DNA of 64,000 nt from Thalassobius sp034670005 (GCF_034670005.1 NZ_JAXMOH010000002.1:1-64000), one strand, 5' to 3'. Shown: positions 9,369 to 18,388, counted from the stretch's first letter. Translations and numbers: made by a program. Notes: a model not told the origin generated them from the letters alone.

Positions 9369-9671
9369 ATGCCAGATGTCACCATCGTTTATTGGCGCGA
9401 TATTCCGGCGCAAGTGATTGTCGGAAAGGGACGTCGCGGGGCCAAAAAGCCATTGGCCGAACGGTTTGAGCAAGCCATTGATCGCGCCGCAATGAAGGTG
9501 GGGGCGTCAGATACCGACAGCTATCTGGCCGAATGGCGCAAAGCGGCACCATATCCGGTTGAGGGTGATCCGGTGGAAATCGCAACGCGCGAAGCGGCGC
9601 GGCTTGAAGACGAATTTGATCAACAGCGCCTGAAGGCGTTGATCGACAATGAAGGATGGGACCGGGCGTGA
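9369..9671 (+). CDS. Virulence-factor family small protein (PF13769-like)
   Basis: A 100-residue protein beginning MPDVTIVYWRDIPAQVIVGKGRR, behind AGGAGAA. It matches a small family labelled virulence factor, whose biochemical role is not known; the name carries little meaning here. In Rhodobacterales it usually precedes a methylenetetrahydrofolate reductase, as here: the next gene overlaps or adjoins its end. It is acidic and lysine/arginine-rich, with no membrane segment. A link to one-carbon metabolism is inferred only from this neighbour. Confidence 0.75.
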   Translation: MPDVTIVYWRDIPAQVIVGKGRRGAKKPLAERFEQAIDRAAMKVGASDTDSYLAEWRKAAPYPVEGDPVEIATREAARLEDEFDQQRLKALIDNEGWDRA

Positions 9672-9703
9672 GCCTTGATCCAGCAAAATTGAAGGAAACT
9701 GTG

Positions 9704-10636
9704 ATGGCATTGCTGAATTTCCGCAGACGCGAAGAAACGTCGGCAACGACGGTCATTCCTCAGGTCGAGGCTTTGTTGCAGGGCTATTCGATCGAAGTCA
9801 TGCCGCGCACGGCGGCGAAAGTGGACAATTTCCGCGATCTGTTGCCCGAGGGAACACGCGTCTATATCGCCCATATTGACGGCACCCCCATCGAAGAGAT
9901 GGTGGCGACCGCCGCGCGGCTGGCTGCCGACGGTTTCAATGTGATGCCGCATTTCCCGGCGCGGATCATCAGGGACGCCGCGACGTTGTCCGACTGGATC
10001 GCCCGCTACCAGGGCGAGGCCGGAGTCAAACAGGGTTTGCTGCTGGCCGGTGGCGTTGCCGACCCGGTTGGGGAATTTGAGTCCTCGATGCAGCTTCTCG
10101 AAACCGGCCTGTTCGACAAGGCTGGGTTCGACCGGCTGCACGTGGCGGGGCATCCCGAGGGCAACAAGGATATCGATCCTGATGGCGGCGACGCGCAGGT
10201 GATGCAGGCGCTGCGCTGGAAGCAGGCGTTCAACGACCGAACAGATGCTCAGATGGCTCTGGCGACGCAGTTCTGCTTCGAGGCAAAACCGATCATCGAA
10301 TGGGCCAACCGTCTACAGACCGAAGGCATCGACCTGCCAATCCATATCGGCATCGCCGGTCCGGCAAAGTTGCAAACTCTGATCAGGTTCGCCGTGGCCT
10401 GTGGTGTGGGTCCGTCGCTGAGAGTTTTGCAAAAACGTGCGATGGACGTGACCAAGCTGGTCCTGCCATATGAGCCGACCGAGGTGATCGCAGAGCTGGC
10501 TGCACACAAGGCGGCCAACCCCGATTTCAATATTGAACACGTTCATTTCTTCCCGTTGGGCGGCATCACGAGCAATGCCAACTGGGCGATCAAAAACGGC
10601 GGCGCTGCGGCGACCCCCGCCAACCAGCAAGGATAA
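9704..10636 (+). CDS. Methylenetetrahydrofolate reductase (MetF-like)
   Basis: A 310-residue TIM-barrel flavoprotein of the MTHFR family, which reduces 5,10-methylene- to 5-methyl-tetrahydrofolate (or runs in reverse). Recognisable parts are EVMPRTAAKVDNFRDLLPEGTRVY near the N-terminus and PIHIGIAGPAKLQTL. I chose the ATG of MALLNFRRREE, which has AAGGAAA upstream; earlier ATG/GTG codons (9656, 9668) would overlap the previous gene. The next gene starts 4 bases later and encodes a methyl-H4folate methyltransferase, so in this operon the enzyme may oxidise methyl groups taken from methylated compounds. Direction is inference. Confidence 0.88.
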   Translation: MALLNFRRREETSATTVIPQVEALLQGYSIEVMPRTAAKVDNFRDLLPEGTRVYIAHIDGTPIEEMVATAARLAADGFNVMPHFPARIIRDAATLSDWIARYQGEAGVKQGLLLAGGVADPVGEFESSMQLLETGLFDKAGFDRLHVAGHPEGNKDIDPDGGDAQVMQALRWKQAFNDRTDAQMALATQFCFEAKPIIEWANRLQTEGIDLPIHIGIAGPAKLQTLIRFAVACGVGPSLRVLQKRAMDVTKLVLPYEPTEVIAELAAHKAANPDFNIEHVHFFPLGGITSNANWAIKNGGAAATPANQQG

Positions 10637-10640
10637 CACT

Positions 10641-11699
10641 ATGACCCGCACCATCGTTGAATCGAAATCCAAGACCGCGATCATCGGCTTCGATCAGCCT
10701 TTCTGCGTGATCGGCGAGCGGATCAATCCCACGGGCCGCAAGAAACTGGCCGCAGAACTGGAAGCGGGCGATTATTCGACCGTCGAAAAGGACGCGCTGG
10801 CGCAGGTCGCCGCCGGGGCGACCGTTTTGGATATCAATGCGGGGGTGGTCTATAATTCGAACCCCAATCCGAATGAAACCGAACCGCCCTTGATGCGCGA
10901 TCTGATCAACCTTGTGCAGGGGCTGGTCGACGTGCCGCTGTGCATCGATAGCTCGGTGCCGGCGGCTTTGGAGGCAGGTCTGGAAGCCTGTGAGGGCCGC
11001 CCGCTGTTGAATTCGGTGACGGGCGAAGAAGAGCGGCTGGAATTCGTGCTGCCGCTGGTTAAGAAATACAATGTGCCGGTGGTGGCGATCTCCAATGACG
11101 ATACCGGTATTTCCGAAGACCCCGACGTGCGCTTCGCGGTGGCCAAAAAGATCGTCGAACGCGCTGCGGATTTCGGCATTCCTGCCCATGACATCGTGGT
11201 TGACCCGCTGGTGATGCCGATCGGCGCGATGGCGACGGCAGGCAATCAGGTGTTTCAGTTGGTCCGGCGATTGCGTGAAGAATTGGGGGTCAACACCACA
11301 TGTGGCGCTTCGAACATTTCTTTCGGCCTGCCCAATCGGCATGGCATTAACAACGCCTTTTTGCCGATGGCAATGGGGGCGGGCATGACCAGTGCGATCA
11401 TGAATCCGGTGGCTCTGCCCATTTCGCAGATGAAAATCGCCGAGAAAAAGGCGCTGATTGAAGCGACGGGCATCATCCTGCCGGCGGATATGGATGATGA
11501 AGACTTTGTGAAGATATTTGGCATGGGGTCGACCCAGCCACGTGCGGGGTCTGAAATGGAGGCGATCCGCGCGGCCAACCTGCTGACCGACAACGATCCG
11601 CATGGCGCCGCCTGGATTCGAACCAACAAGGCCCCCGAAACGCCCGGCGCCGCCGAAGGGCGTGGTCGGCGTAGCGGCGGGCGCCGTCGGCGAGCGTAA
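10641..11699 (+). CDS. Methyltetrahydrofolate:corrinoid methyltransferase (MtgA/AcsE-like)
   Basis: A 352-residue pterin-binding TIM barrel. The N-terminal FCVIGERINPTGRKKLAAEL and VDVPLCIDSSVPAALEAGL are typical of the methyl-H4folate-binding domain in MetH, AcsE and MtgA. Stand-alone forms move a methyl group between a corrinoid protein and tetrahydrofolate. The C-terminus ends in an arginine/glycine-rich tail (GRGRRSGGRRRRA), unusual for the fold. The start at MTRTIVES has AAGGA upstream and follows the reductase by 4 bases. An MttB-family methyltransferase at 52.4 kb could supply the upstream half of the pathway; the corrinoid protein is not in the window. Confidence 0.87.
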   Translation: MTRTIVESKSKTAIIGFDQPFCVIGERINPTGRKKLAAELEAGDYSTVEKDALAQVAAGATVLDINAGVVYNSNPNPNETEPPLMRDLINLVQGLVDVPLCIDSSVPAALEAGLEACEGRPLLNSVTGEEERLEFVLPLVKKYNVPVVAISNDDTGISEDPDVRFAVAKKIVERAADFGIPAHDIVVDPLVMPIGAMATAGNQVFQLVRRLREELGVNTTCGASNISFGLPNRHGINNAFLPMAMGAGMTSAIMNPVALPISQMKIAEKKALIEATGIILPADMDDEDFVKIFGMGSTQPRAGSEMEAIRAANLLTDNDPHGAAWIRTNKAPETPGAAEGRGRRSGGRRRRA

Positions 11700-11870
11700 A
11701 CCTTGAGATCACGGCGATATGGTGCTGTGTAAATGACGTTTGCCTGATTAACGGAAAACGCTTTTGCTTGATTTGGCTGGGGATATCAGCGCCCCCAGCG
11801 GTCGCTCTGCATTCGTGCAAGGCGGGTTCCTGTGTCGTTGCCAAGACGGTATATGCAGCAGGGGTGGCGG

Positions 11871-12485
11871 TTAGGGCCAGATCAGGTTCATATCCCGTGC
11901 GATCATCGCCGCATGGGTGCGGTTACGGGCCTGTAGCTTTCGGCTGAGTGTTTTAACATGCAGCTTGATCGTCACTTCCTGCACCTCCAGATCGCGGGCA
12001 ATTTCTTTGTTCGCTTTGCCTTCGCAAATTCCGCGCAGCACATCCAATTCACGCGGGGTCAAATGTGGGGCATGGTCACCACCTTTTTCCGATTCCAGAA
12101 ATTGTTGAGGCGTGTAGATGCCTCCGCTCAGCAAATGACGCACCGCGCTGATCAGGGTTTCCGGTGCGATCGTTTTGGGCAGAAAACCCGCAGCTCCAGA
12201 GGCCAGCGCGCGGCGCGCAGTTTCTGGCGAAGCGGTACCGGAAATGATTGCGACCGGATGGTTCGAATTTGCTTCCAGCGTATGCAGAAGCCCGTCGGGC
12301 AATGTCATGCCCGGCATGGTGAAATCAAGAAGCACCAAATCGTAGGCGCCGTTTTGATGGATCTGGTCAAGGCATTCATCAAGGCTGGAGGCTTGATCGA
12401 CGCTGAATTCACCGGCATTGCGAATATAATCGGCGAGCGTTTCCCGGACGAGATCATGATCGTCCGCGATCAAAATTTTCTTCAT
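11871..12485 (-). CDS. LuxR-type (NarL/FixJ) response regulator
   Basis: A 204-residue two-domain regulator. The receiver (1-120) has the acidic pair (ADDHD), the phospho-acceptor aspartate in LVLLDFTMPG and the conserved lysine in FLPKTIAPE. The LuxR helix-turn-helix follows (LTPRELDVLRGICEGKANKEIARDL to about 200). It diverges from the molybdopterin-fold protein and hybrid histidine kinase operon, which is the likely partner. In the 184-base gap is a small inverted repeat (TTGCC at 12504, GGCAA at 12516) that may be an operator. Confidence 0.9.
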   Translation of the reverse strand: MKKILIADDHDLVRETLADYIRNAGEFSVDQASSLDECLDQIHQNGAYDLVLLDFTMPGMTLPDGLLHTLEANSNHPVAIISGTASPETARRALASGAAGFLPKTIAPETLISAVRHLLSGGIYTPQQFLESEKGGDHAPHLTPRELDVLRGICEGKANKEIARDLEVQEVTIKLHVKTLSRKLQARNRTHAAMIARDMNLIWP

Positions 12486-12669
12486 GTGAAATGCTCCACC
12501 AATTTGCCGAAATTTGGCAATCCAAAACAGTCTTGGGACCTATGAACCTTGATAGTAATCAGATTAAGCAAAGTGAATTTACAATATCCTATGCTTAGGG
12601 ATAGGGCTATAGACAGCTTAGTTTTTTCTGGTGATCTTTCGAGCACCTATGTGGAGGTACTGAACTGAC

Positions 12670-13212
12670 ATGCCACGATTCGTTTGCGCTATCCTGGCTG
12701 CCTCTGCAGCGTTAGGTATATGGGGAAGTGTTGCGGTCGCCGAAGATGCGGCCTCCAACACGTCTGAACAAGGCCAATCCGTCGCGACACAAGAACAGAA
12801 ATTCGTTCTCGAGTTTCAGTATCCGGAGGCGTCCGGACAAGAGCCGGTGCGTATGACTGTGGAGGATTTGAAAAAGCTGCCCCATGCCGGGTTCGAGACC
12901 TCGACCATATGGACCGAAGGGCTTCAGACATTCGAAGGGGTTTGGCTGAAAGATTTGATCCGGCATCTGGACGTAAGCGAAGGCACGCTGGAGTTGAGCG
13001 CGCTGAATGAATATTTGATCGAGATCGAAGTCGAGGAAGTCGGCGATCTTGGTGCACTTGTCGCCTATATGCGCAATGGCAAACCGATGACGGCGCGCGA
13101 TAAGGGGCCGCTATGGGTCGTGTTTCCTTATGATAGCGATGTGAAATTCCAATCCGAAACCACCTATGCCCGCAGCGTCTGGCAGTTGGATCGCATCGCG
13201 CTGCTGCAATAG
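12670..13212 (+). CDS. Periplasmic protein with sulfite-oxidase-like molybdopterin-binding fold
   Basis: A 180-residue protein with a signal peptide (about 1-24, ending AVAEDA). Residues about 48-178 resemble the oxidoreductase molybdopterin-binding (SUOX-like) fold: a VEDLKKLP motif, TSTIWTEG...FEGVWLKDLI, and PLWVVFPYD near the end. It is much shorter than catalytic members, and I see no cysteine in the mature part to ligate molybdenum, so it is probably a non-catalytic binding or sensing protein. It lies directly before a hybrid histidine kinase and may act as its periplasmic ligand-binding partner. This role is inference. Confidence 0.78.
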   Translation: MPRFVCAILAASAALGIWGSVAVAEDAASNTSEQGQSVATQEQKFVLEFQYPEASGQEPVRMTVEDLKKLPHAGFETSTIWTEGLQTFEGVWLKDLIRHLDVSEGTLELSALNEYLIEIEVEEVGDLGALVAYMRNGKPMTARDKGPLWVVFPYDSDVKFQSETTYARSVWQLDRIALLQ

Positions 13213-13323
13213 GCTGTTCTGCCCGCAACATTTCTTATAGCTTTAAGGCCGTCCACACCAATGTCAGTTTTACTGGCTTCGTTGGGACGAATCTTTTTTG
13301 CTGAATTGGAAAAGGACGGTTGC

Positions 13324-15906
13324 ATGAGCGGGCCGCGGGATTTGAGGGGTAATTTTCGCTGGGTCCACATTTTTCTGCTTTGCCTTGCCATCGGAGTAAC
13401 CTTGGTGCTCTCGATCCAGCTTTGGACATTATCGGCGCAAAAGATAAGGGATTTGCGCAGCTCGCAAACGGATAACGTGGTTTGGACGCTGGGCCAGCTC
13501 GAAGTTGAGTTTTTACAGCTTGAAATAAGTCTGATAAACCTATCCGTGGCGCAGGCCGATCCCGCCGAGGCCGCGGTCGAAGTGCAGCGGCGTTTCAATG
13601 TCTATTACAGTCGGATTGAAACGCTTTGGAACAGTCCGCTTTACCGGGCTGCGCTGATTGCCTCCGGCAACATTGAAACATTAGAGAAATTAAGGGTTCA
13701 GAACGATAATCTGGCACCGCTGATTGATGTTGATAACAGTGTGTTGGCTTCCAATGCTTCGCGCCTTGCTGCCGAATATGGCGCGGTCGAAAAACTGGTG
13801 CGGCAGCTTGCCGTGCGGGGCAATGCGGTCGGAGTGGTACAGGGGCAGCAGGCGCGTGAAGAGGTAGGCCGTGTCATGCTGCGGCTGTCCATCGTGACAG
13901 TGATCCTGATGGCATCCCTGGCCATGTTGGCGGCGTTGCTTTTCCGGCTCAACCTGAAGACCGCTAAAAGTGCCAGGGAACATCAGGCTACATCGGTGCG
14001 GTTGGCCGAAGTTTTGGGTACCACGTCGGATGCGCTTATTGTGACCGACGGAAACGGTCATATAGTTGAATTCAATCACGCCGCCGAGGAACTGCTGAAA
14101 ATCGAAAGGGATGCCGCGTTGGGCCAAGCTTTCGACCGTTCGTTGATGAACGAACACGGCGAATTCGCCAGTTTACCCTTTGTGTCCAGCGGCCGGATTG
14201 CTGGGCTGCAATTGCGGCTTGGATCTGCCGATGGACGGGAAATCCCGGTAGAGGTTTCTCAGGGGGTGGCTGAGGTTGGAACCAGCAAGTTCCACGTCTA
14301 CTTTCTGCGCGATATCACCGAACGGAAGAACGCCGAACAGGCGTTGCGGCAATCGCGCGACAGGGCTTTGGCTGGAGAGCGGGCGAAATCCCGGTTCCTC
14401 GCGGTGATGAGCCATGAAATGCGCACCCCGCTCAATGGGATTTTGGGCGTCGTCGATCTGATGCGCGATGAGCAACATCAAACACACTACGAAATCGAAC
14501 ATTATCTCGATCTGCTGCAGAATTCTGGCGAGACGCTTCTCAATCATGTCAACGACGTTCTTGATATTGCCCGGTTAGAAGCGGACGAGATAACGCTGAA
14601 CGAAACCAGTTTCGATTTGGATAAGCTTCTCGAACGGTCAATTGCGCCGATGAAACTTGCTGCGTCACGACGCGGGAACCGGCTTTTGCTGGAAAAACAT
14701 CCTGAAAATCTGGGCTGTTTCCATGGCGATGAAAAACGATTGCACCAGGTTCTTCTTAATCTTCTTGGAAACGCGGTGAAGTTCACCGAAAACGGCGATA
14801 TCACCGTTACCGTGAATGCTTCCCGGTCCAAGGGACAGGGGTCGACCAGTCTGGAAGTGCAGGTCGCTGATACCGGGGTTGGTGTGCCGGAGGACGAACA
14901 GGCGCGCATTTTCGACGACTTCGCTCGTGTTGAAGACAACAATCGGGAACAGCGCGAAGGCACCGGACTGGGGCTTGGCATTGCCCGGCGTATCATCACT
15001 GCAATGGGGGGCGAAATCGGGGTCGACAGTATCCCCGGCGAAGGCAGCGTGTTCTGGATCCGCATCGCATTGCGACCGGCGGACCCTGCCGAATTGTTGC
15101 TTTCCGACGACGACGATGTGGCACCACCGGAAAAGGCGCTATCGATTCTGATCGTCGAAGACAATCCCACCAATCGTTTCGTGCTGCGCAATTTGCTGCA
15201 GCGGGACGGCCATCAGGTGACCGAGGCCGTCAACGGCAAGGATGGGCTGGAAAGGGCGCGCGAAACGCGGTTCGATACCATCCTGATGGATATCAGCATG
15301 CCGGTCATGGGTGGGATTGAAGCCACCCGCTTGATCCGCGCTGGCGGGGCTTCTTGCGAAAGCCGGATCGTCGCGGTGACGGCCCATGTCTTTGATCAGG
15401 ACACAACCGAGTTCAGCGACGCGGGAATGGATGCGGTCGTGTCCAAGCCGATCAGTCGCAGCAGCGTGCGGGCGGTGTTGACCGGCGAAGGCGGGATGGA
15501 AATGAACCGCAATGAATCTGTCTTGCTGGACCAAGCGCATCTGCGACAGGTCATTCAGAATCTGGGACCGGATAAGGGGCGCGAACTGATCAAAGATTTC
15601 TGCCGCGAAGTCCAGGAGGTATTGGCAGGGCTGGACCAAACCGATTGGCAGGTACCGGGCGATATCGCCATCAAGCTGCATCGGCTGGCCGGCACCGCGG
15701 CGATTACAGGGGCAGAGCGGTTTCGTGCCGCTCTTAACCAGATGGAAAGCAGTCTGCAAACCGGGGATGACTGTGACCTGAACAACTTGGGTCCGATTAT
15801 TTCATCGCTCTGGAACGATACCCGGACCGAGCTGAAAGAGTTTCTTGCCAACGCCGATATCCCTGATCTCAACGACCAGACTATCCGAACGCAATACTCC
15901 AATTGA
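13324..15906 (+). CDS. Hybrid histidine kinase with PAS, receiver and HPt domains
   Basis: I start at MSGPRDLRGNF (13324, behind AAAAGGA), giving 860 residues; an in-frame ATG exists at 13261. Order: membrane helix (about 10-36), periplasmic region (about 37-180), second helix (about 182-209), PAS (about 225-335), HisKA with the H-box MSHEMRTPLNG, HATPase_c with the N box (HQVLLNLLGNAVKFTENG) and G boxes (ADTGVGVP, GTGLGLGIA), receiver with the aspartate in DTILMDISMPVMGG, and a C-terminal HPt with LHRLAGTAAI. This is a complete phosphorelay in one protein; the LuxR regulator on the other strand is the natural output. The stimulus is unknown. Confidence 0.92.
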   Translation: MSGPRDLRGNFRWVHIFLLCLAIGVTLVLSIQLWTLSAQKIRDLRSSQTDNVVWTLGQLEVEFLQLEISLINLSVAQADPAEAAVEVQRRFNVYYSRIETLWNSPLYRAALIASGNIETLEKLRVQNDNLAPLIDVDNSVLASNASRLAAEYGAVEKLVRQLAVRGNAVGVVQGQQAREEVGRVMLRLSIVTVILMASLAMLAALLFRLNLKTAKSAREHQATSVRLAEVLGTTSDALIVTDGNGHIVEFNHAAEELLKIERDAALGQAFDRSLMNEHGEFASLPFVSSGRIAGLQLRLGSADGREIPVEVSQGVAEVGTSKFHVYFLRDITERKNAEQALRQSRDRALAGERAKSRFLAVMSHEMRTPLNGILGVVDLMRDEQHQTHYEIEHYLDLLQNSGETLLNHVNDVLDIARLEADEITLNETSFDLDKLLERSIAPMKLAASRRGNRLLLEKHPENLGCFHGDEKRLHQVLLNLLGNAVKFTENGDITVTVNASRSKGQGSTSLEVQVADTGVGVPEDEQARIFDDFARVEDNNREQREGTGLGLGIARRIITAMGGEIGVDSIPGEGSVFWIRIALRPADPAELLLSDDDDVAPPEKALSILIVEDNPTNRFVLRNLLQRDGHQVTEAVNGKDGLERARETRFDTILMDISMPVMGGIEATRLIRAGGASCESRIVAVTAHVFDQDTTEFSDAGMDAVVSKPISRSSVRAVLTGEGGMEMNRNESVLLDQAHLRQVIQNLGPDKGRELIKDFCREVQEVLAGLDQTDWQVPGDIAIKLHRLAGTAAITGAERFRAALNQMESSLQTGDDCDLNNLGPIISSLWNDTRTELKEFLANADIPDLNDQTIRTQYSN

Positions 15907-15964
15907 CCAAGCCCGGTGCTCATACGCAAACGGGTGGCCGACACCAGTCGATTCTGGGGTAAAA

Positions 15965-16054
15965 TGGCGGAGAGACAGGGATTCGAACCCTGGGTGGGCT
16001 TGCACCCACAACGGTTTTCGAGACCGCCCCGTTCGACCACTCCGGCACCTCTCC
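15965..16054 (-). tRNA. tRNA-Ser (anticodon CGA)
   Basis: A 90-base class II tRNA including the encoded CCA (TGG at 15965-15967 on the plus strand). The acceptor stem GGAGAGG pairs with TCTCTCC, the anticodon loop CTCGAAA has anticodon CGA (plus-strand TCG at 16018-16020), there is a long variable arm (GTGGGTGCAAGCCCAC), and the T-arm is GGGTTCGAATCCC. It lies convergent to the hybrid kinase gene. Confidence 0.96.
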
Positions 16055-16364
16055 GCGGGGGTCTGTGGAAGGTGCGTTTAATCACTCTTTGAACGGGTGG
16101 CAAGGGCGTTTCGTCCGAAATGCGAAACTTTTTCAGACCGGGTCTTGAAGGAGTGTAGCCGCCGCAGATCGTGGCGCTGGATCGCGGTTTTGCCCGGGAG
16201 GAGGCGGCATGGACCGGTACTGTCCCGGTTGTGGGGTTGTCGCAAAATTTTTGCCCCACGCTTGAGCAAGCCTGCCACCTGCGCTAGGTTTTGAGGACCA
16301 GGAGCGCCAAGCAAAGGATCGTCGCGTGTTTCGATCCGCCCGCCCCATCCCGTCTGGAGGATCG
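16055..16364. other. Intergenic region, 310 bases
   Basis: Between tRNA-Ser and the DUF2059 gene. It must contain promoters for both. A hairpin GTGGGG/CCCCAC (16231-16236 with 16254-16259) is visible. No convincing coding frame. Confidence 0.5.
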
Positions 16365-17183
16365 ATGCGTAAATTTCTGATTGCATTTAGCCTTTTGGTT
16401 CTGACCGCACACTCTGCCGCCGCTGCAACGCGGGCTCAAATCGACGCATTGTTCGACCTGTTGTCGATGGATGCGATGTTTGAGGTAATGCGTGATGAAG
16501 GTCTCGCTTATAGTGATGAACTGGCCGACGAAATGCTGCCCGGGGGCACCGGGCCGGGCTGGCAGGGCATTGCACGGCGCATTCATGACCCTGAGAAGAT
16601 GCGGATGATCGTAAAAGCCGAGTTTCTGGCAAGTTTCGGAGATGCAGATGCCGCGCCGCTGCTGGAGTTTTTTGCCAGTGAGACCGGTCAGCGGATCGTG
16701 GAGCTGGAAGTGCAGACCCGTCGCGCTTTCCTGAACGATGCCATCAGTGATCAGGCCTTAGAAGCGTTTCATGATCGACAGGAACCTTATGATCCTCATC
16801 TGCGAGCGATCTCGGACTATATCGAGGCCAATCAGTTGGTCGAATATAACGTGTCGGGCGCTTTGAATTCCAATTTCATGTTCTATCGCGGGTTGGTCGA
16901 AGGCGATGCCTTTGCCATGACCGAAGAGGATATTTTGCGCGAGGTCTGGACCGGTGAAGACGCGACCCGTGCCGATACTCGTGACTGGCTCTATTCTTTC
17001 CTGATGGTTGCCTATGCGCCGTTAAGCGTTGAAACAATCGGAGCCTATGTCGAGTTGTCAAAAACCGCCGAAGGGCAGGCGCTGAACCGGGCGTTGTTTG
17101 CCGGGTTTGACGAGATGTACAAGGCAATCTCCCTGTCGCTTGGAATGGCGCTGGCGCGACAGATGCAGGGGGAAACTCTGTAA
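16365..17183 (+). CDS. DUF2059 periplasmic protein
   Basis: A 272-residue exported protein; the start at MRKFLIAFSLLV has TGGAGG 4 bases upstream. A signal peptide ends near SAAAATRA (about residue 20). The mature part is all-helical and contains DUF2059-like segments, for example LEFFASETGQRIVELEVQTRR, here described in pieces: ASETGQRIVELE near residue 100 and LSKTAEGQALNRALFAGF near 230, two similar repeats of the family. The function of the family is unknown. It is monocistronic, upstream of the rplU promoter. Confidence 0.8.
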   Translation: MRKFLIAFSLLVLTAHSAAAATRAQIDALFDLLSMDAMFEVMRDEGLAYSDELADEMLPGGTGPGWQGIARRIHDPEKMRMIVKAEFLASFGDADAAPLLEFFASETGQRIVELEVQTRRAFLNDAISDQALEAFHDRQEPYDPHLRAISDYIEANQLVEYNVSGALNSNFMFYRGLVEGDAFAMTEEDILREVWTGEDATRADTRDWLYSFLMVAYAPLSVETIGAYVELSKTAEGQALNRALFAGFDEMYKAISLSLGMALARQMQGETL

Positions 17184-17261
17184 AGTGCCAGAACCAATTC
17201 GCAGGTCGGGCGATGTCGCGGCTGTTGGGTGTGAAACTTCGGAAATCCCGCTCAAAATGCC

Positions 17262-17290
17262 TTGACTTCCCGGCATGAACCGACAATAAG
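17262..17290 (+). promoter_or_regulatory. Putative sigma70-type promoter for rplU-rpmA
   Basis: TTGACT (17262-17267), a 17-base spacer and AATAAG (17285-17290), about 138 bases before the L21 start. The -35 matches consensus at five of six positions, the -10 is weaker. It is the best candidate for this ribosomal operon. Confidence 0.45.
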
Positions 17291-17427
17291 CCCGCAACTC
17301 GGGTAGGGGTTTCTCTGCCCTTGTTTGTTTTAATGACTGTCTGACAAGACGCGCTGTTCTCGGTGGCCTATGCCGAAACTCCCATGACTGGGGACCAAAG
17401 AACGCGGTAAAAATGAAGGAAAAGCAA

Positions 17428-18033
17428 ATGTTTGCGGTCCTAAAAACCGGCGGCAAGCAGTACAAGGTTCAATCGGGCGATCTGCTCCGCGTTGAAAAGT
17501 TGGCTGCCGATGCAGGTGAAAAAATCCAATTCAATGAAATTCTGATGCTGGGCGGGGACGATATGGTCGTCGGCGCGCCTCTGGTTGATGGTGCTGCGGT
17601 CCAGGCCGAAGTTGTCGATCAGATCAAAGGCGAGAAGCTGATCCACTTCGTCAAGCGTCGCCGGAAGCACAGCTCGAAGCGCACCAAGGGTCACCGTCAG
17701 CAGCTGACGCTGATCAAGATCACCGACATCCTGGCCTCGGGCGCGGATGCGTCGGGCGTCAAGGCTGCCATCGGTGCCGGTTCGGTTTCGTCTTCTGCGG
17801 CTCCTGCCGCTGCCAAGCCCGCCAAGAAAGCTGCTGCCAAGGCCGAAGCGCCGGCCGCCGCTGCGGGCGGTGACGACCTGACCACCATCACCGGTGTCGG
17901 TCCGGCCGCCGCCAAGAAGCTGGCCGAAGCCGGCATCACCACTTTTGCACAGCTGGCTGCTGTTGACGTCGACACGTTCGAAGTCAAAGTCAAACCCGAA
18001 TGGGTTGAGCAGGCCAACGAGCTGGCGAAGTAA
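17428..18033 (+). CDS. rplU: 50S ribosomal protein L21 with C-terminal helix-hairpin-helix extension
   Basis: The start at MFAVLKTGGKQYKVQSGD matches L21; AAGGAAA is upstream, and the ATG at 17413 is less likely. Residues 1-103 are a complete L21, ending in the basic KRRRKHSSKRTKGHRQQLT region. It then runs into an alanine/lysine-rich linker (about 115-145) and a folded tail (about 150-201) with a helix-hairpin-helix signature, TITGVGPAAAKKLAEAGI. Total 201 residues, twice the usual bacterial size. Such tails occur in L21 of related Rhodobacterales. It binds 23S rRNA; the tail may add contacts. Cotranscribed with rpmA. Confidence 0.94.
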   Translation: MFAVLKTGGKQYKVQSGDLLRVEKLAADAGEKIQFNEILMLGGDDMVVGAPLVDGAAVQAEVVDQIKGEKLIHFVKRRRKHSSKRTKGHRQQLTLIKITDILASGADASGVKAAIGAGSVSSSAAPAAAKPAKKAAAKAEAPAAAAGGDDLTTITGVGPAAAKKLAEAGITTFAQLAAVDVDTFEVKVKPEWVEQANELAK

Positions 18034-18055
18034 GATAGGTTAAAGGAGACACCCC

Positions 18056-18325
18056 ATGGCACATAAAAAAGCTGGCGGTTCATCCCGTAACGGTCGCGAC
18101 TCAGCCGGTCGCCGCCTTGGCGTCAAGCTCTTCGGTGGCCAAGCAGCCATTCCGGGCAACATCATCGCGCGTCAGCGCGGCACCAAGTGGTGGCCGGGTG
18201 AAGGCGTTGGCATGGGCAAGGATCACACGATCTTTGCGACCATCGAAGGCAAGGTGACTTTCCACAAGGGCCTCAAGGGGCGCACCTTTATTTCGGTAAT
18301 GCCAGCCGCGGAGGCAGCCGAGTAA
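18056..18325 (+). CDS. rpmA: 50S ribosomal protein L27
   Basis: An 89-residue protein with the family's N-terminal AHKKAGGSSRNGRDS, whose flexible tail reaches the peptidyl-transferase centre, and the LGVKLFGGQ motif. There is no N-terminal extension needing protease removal as in Firmicutes. It has GGAGA upstream and follows rplU by 22 bases. A strong terminator lies just downstream. Confidence 0.97.
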   Translation: MAHKKAGGSSRNGRDSAGRRLGVKLFGGQAAIPGNIIARQRGTKWWPGEGVGMGKDHTIFATIEGKVTFHKGLKGRTFISVMPAAEAAE

Positions 18326-18351
18326 GCCGATCGTTTCGGATGACGAAATTG

Positions 18352-18388
18352 GGGGATCGGCTAAGATGCCGGTCCCCTTTTCCGTTTT
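18352..18388 (+). terminator. Rho-independent terminator after rpmA
   Basis: A ten-pair stem with one G-U wobble (18352-18361 with 18368-18377), a 6-base loop and TTTTCCGTTTT after it. It closes the rplU-rpmA operon. Confidence 0.85.
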
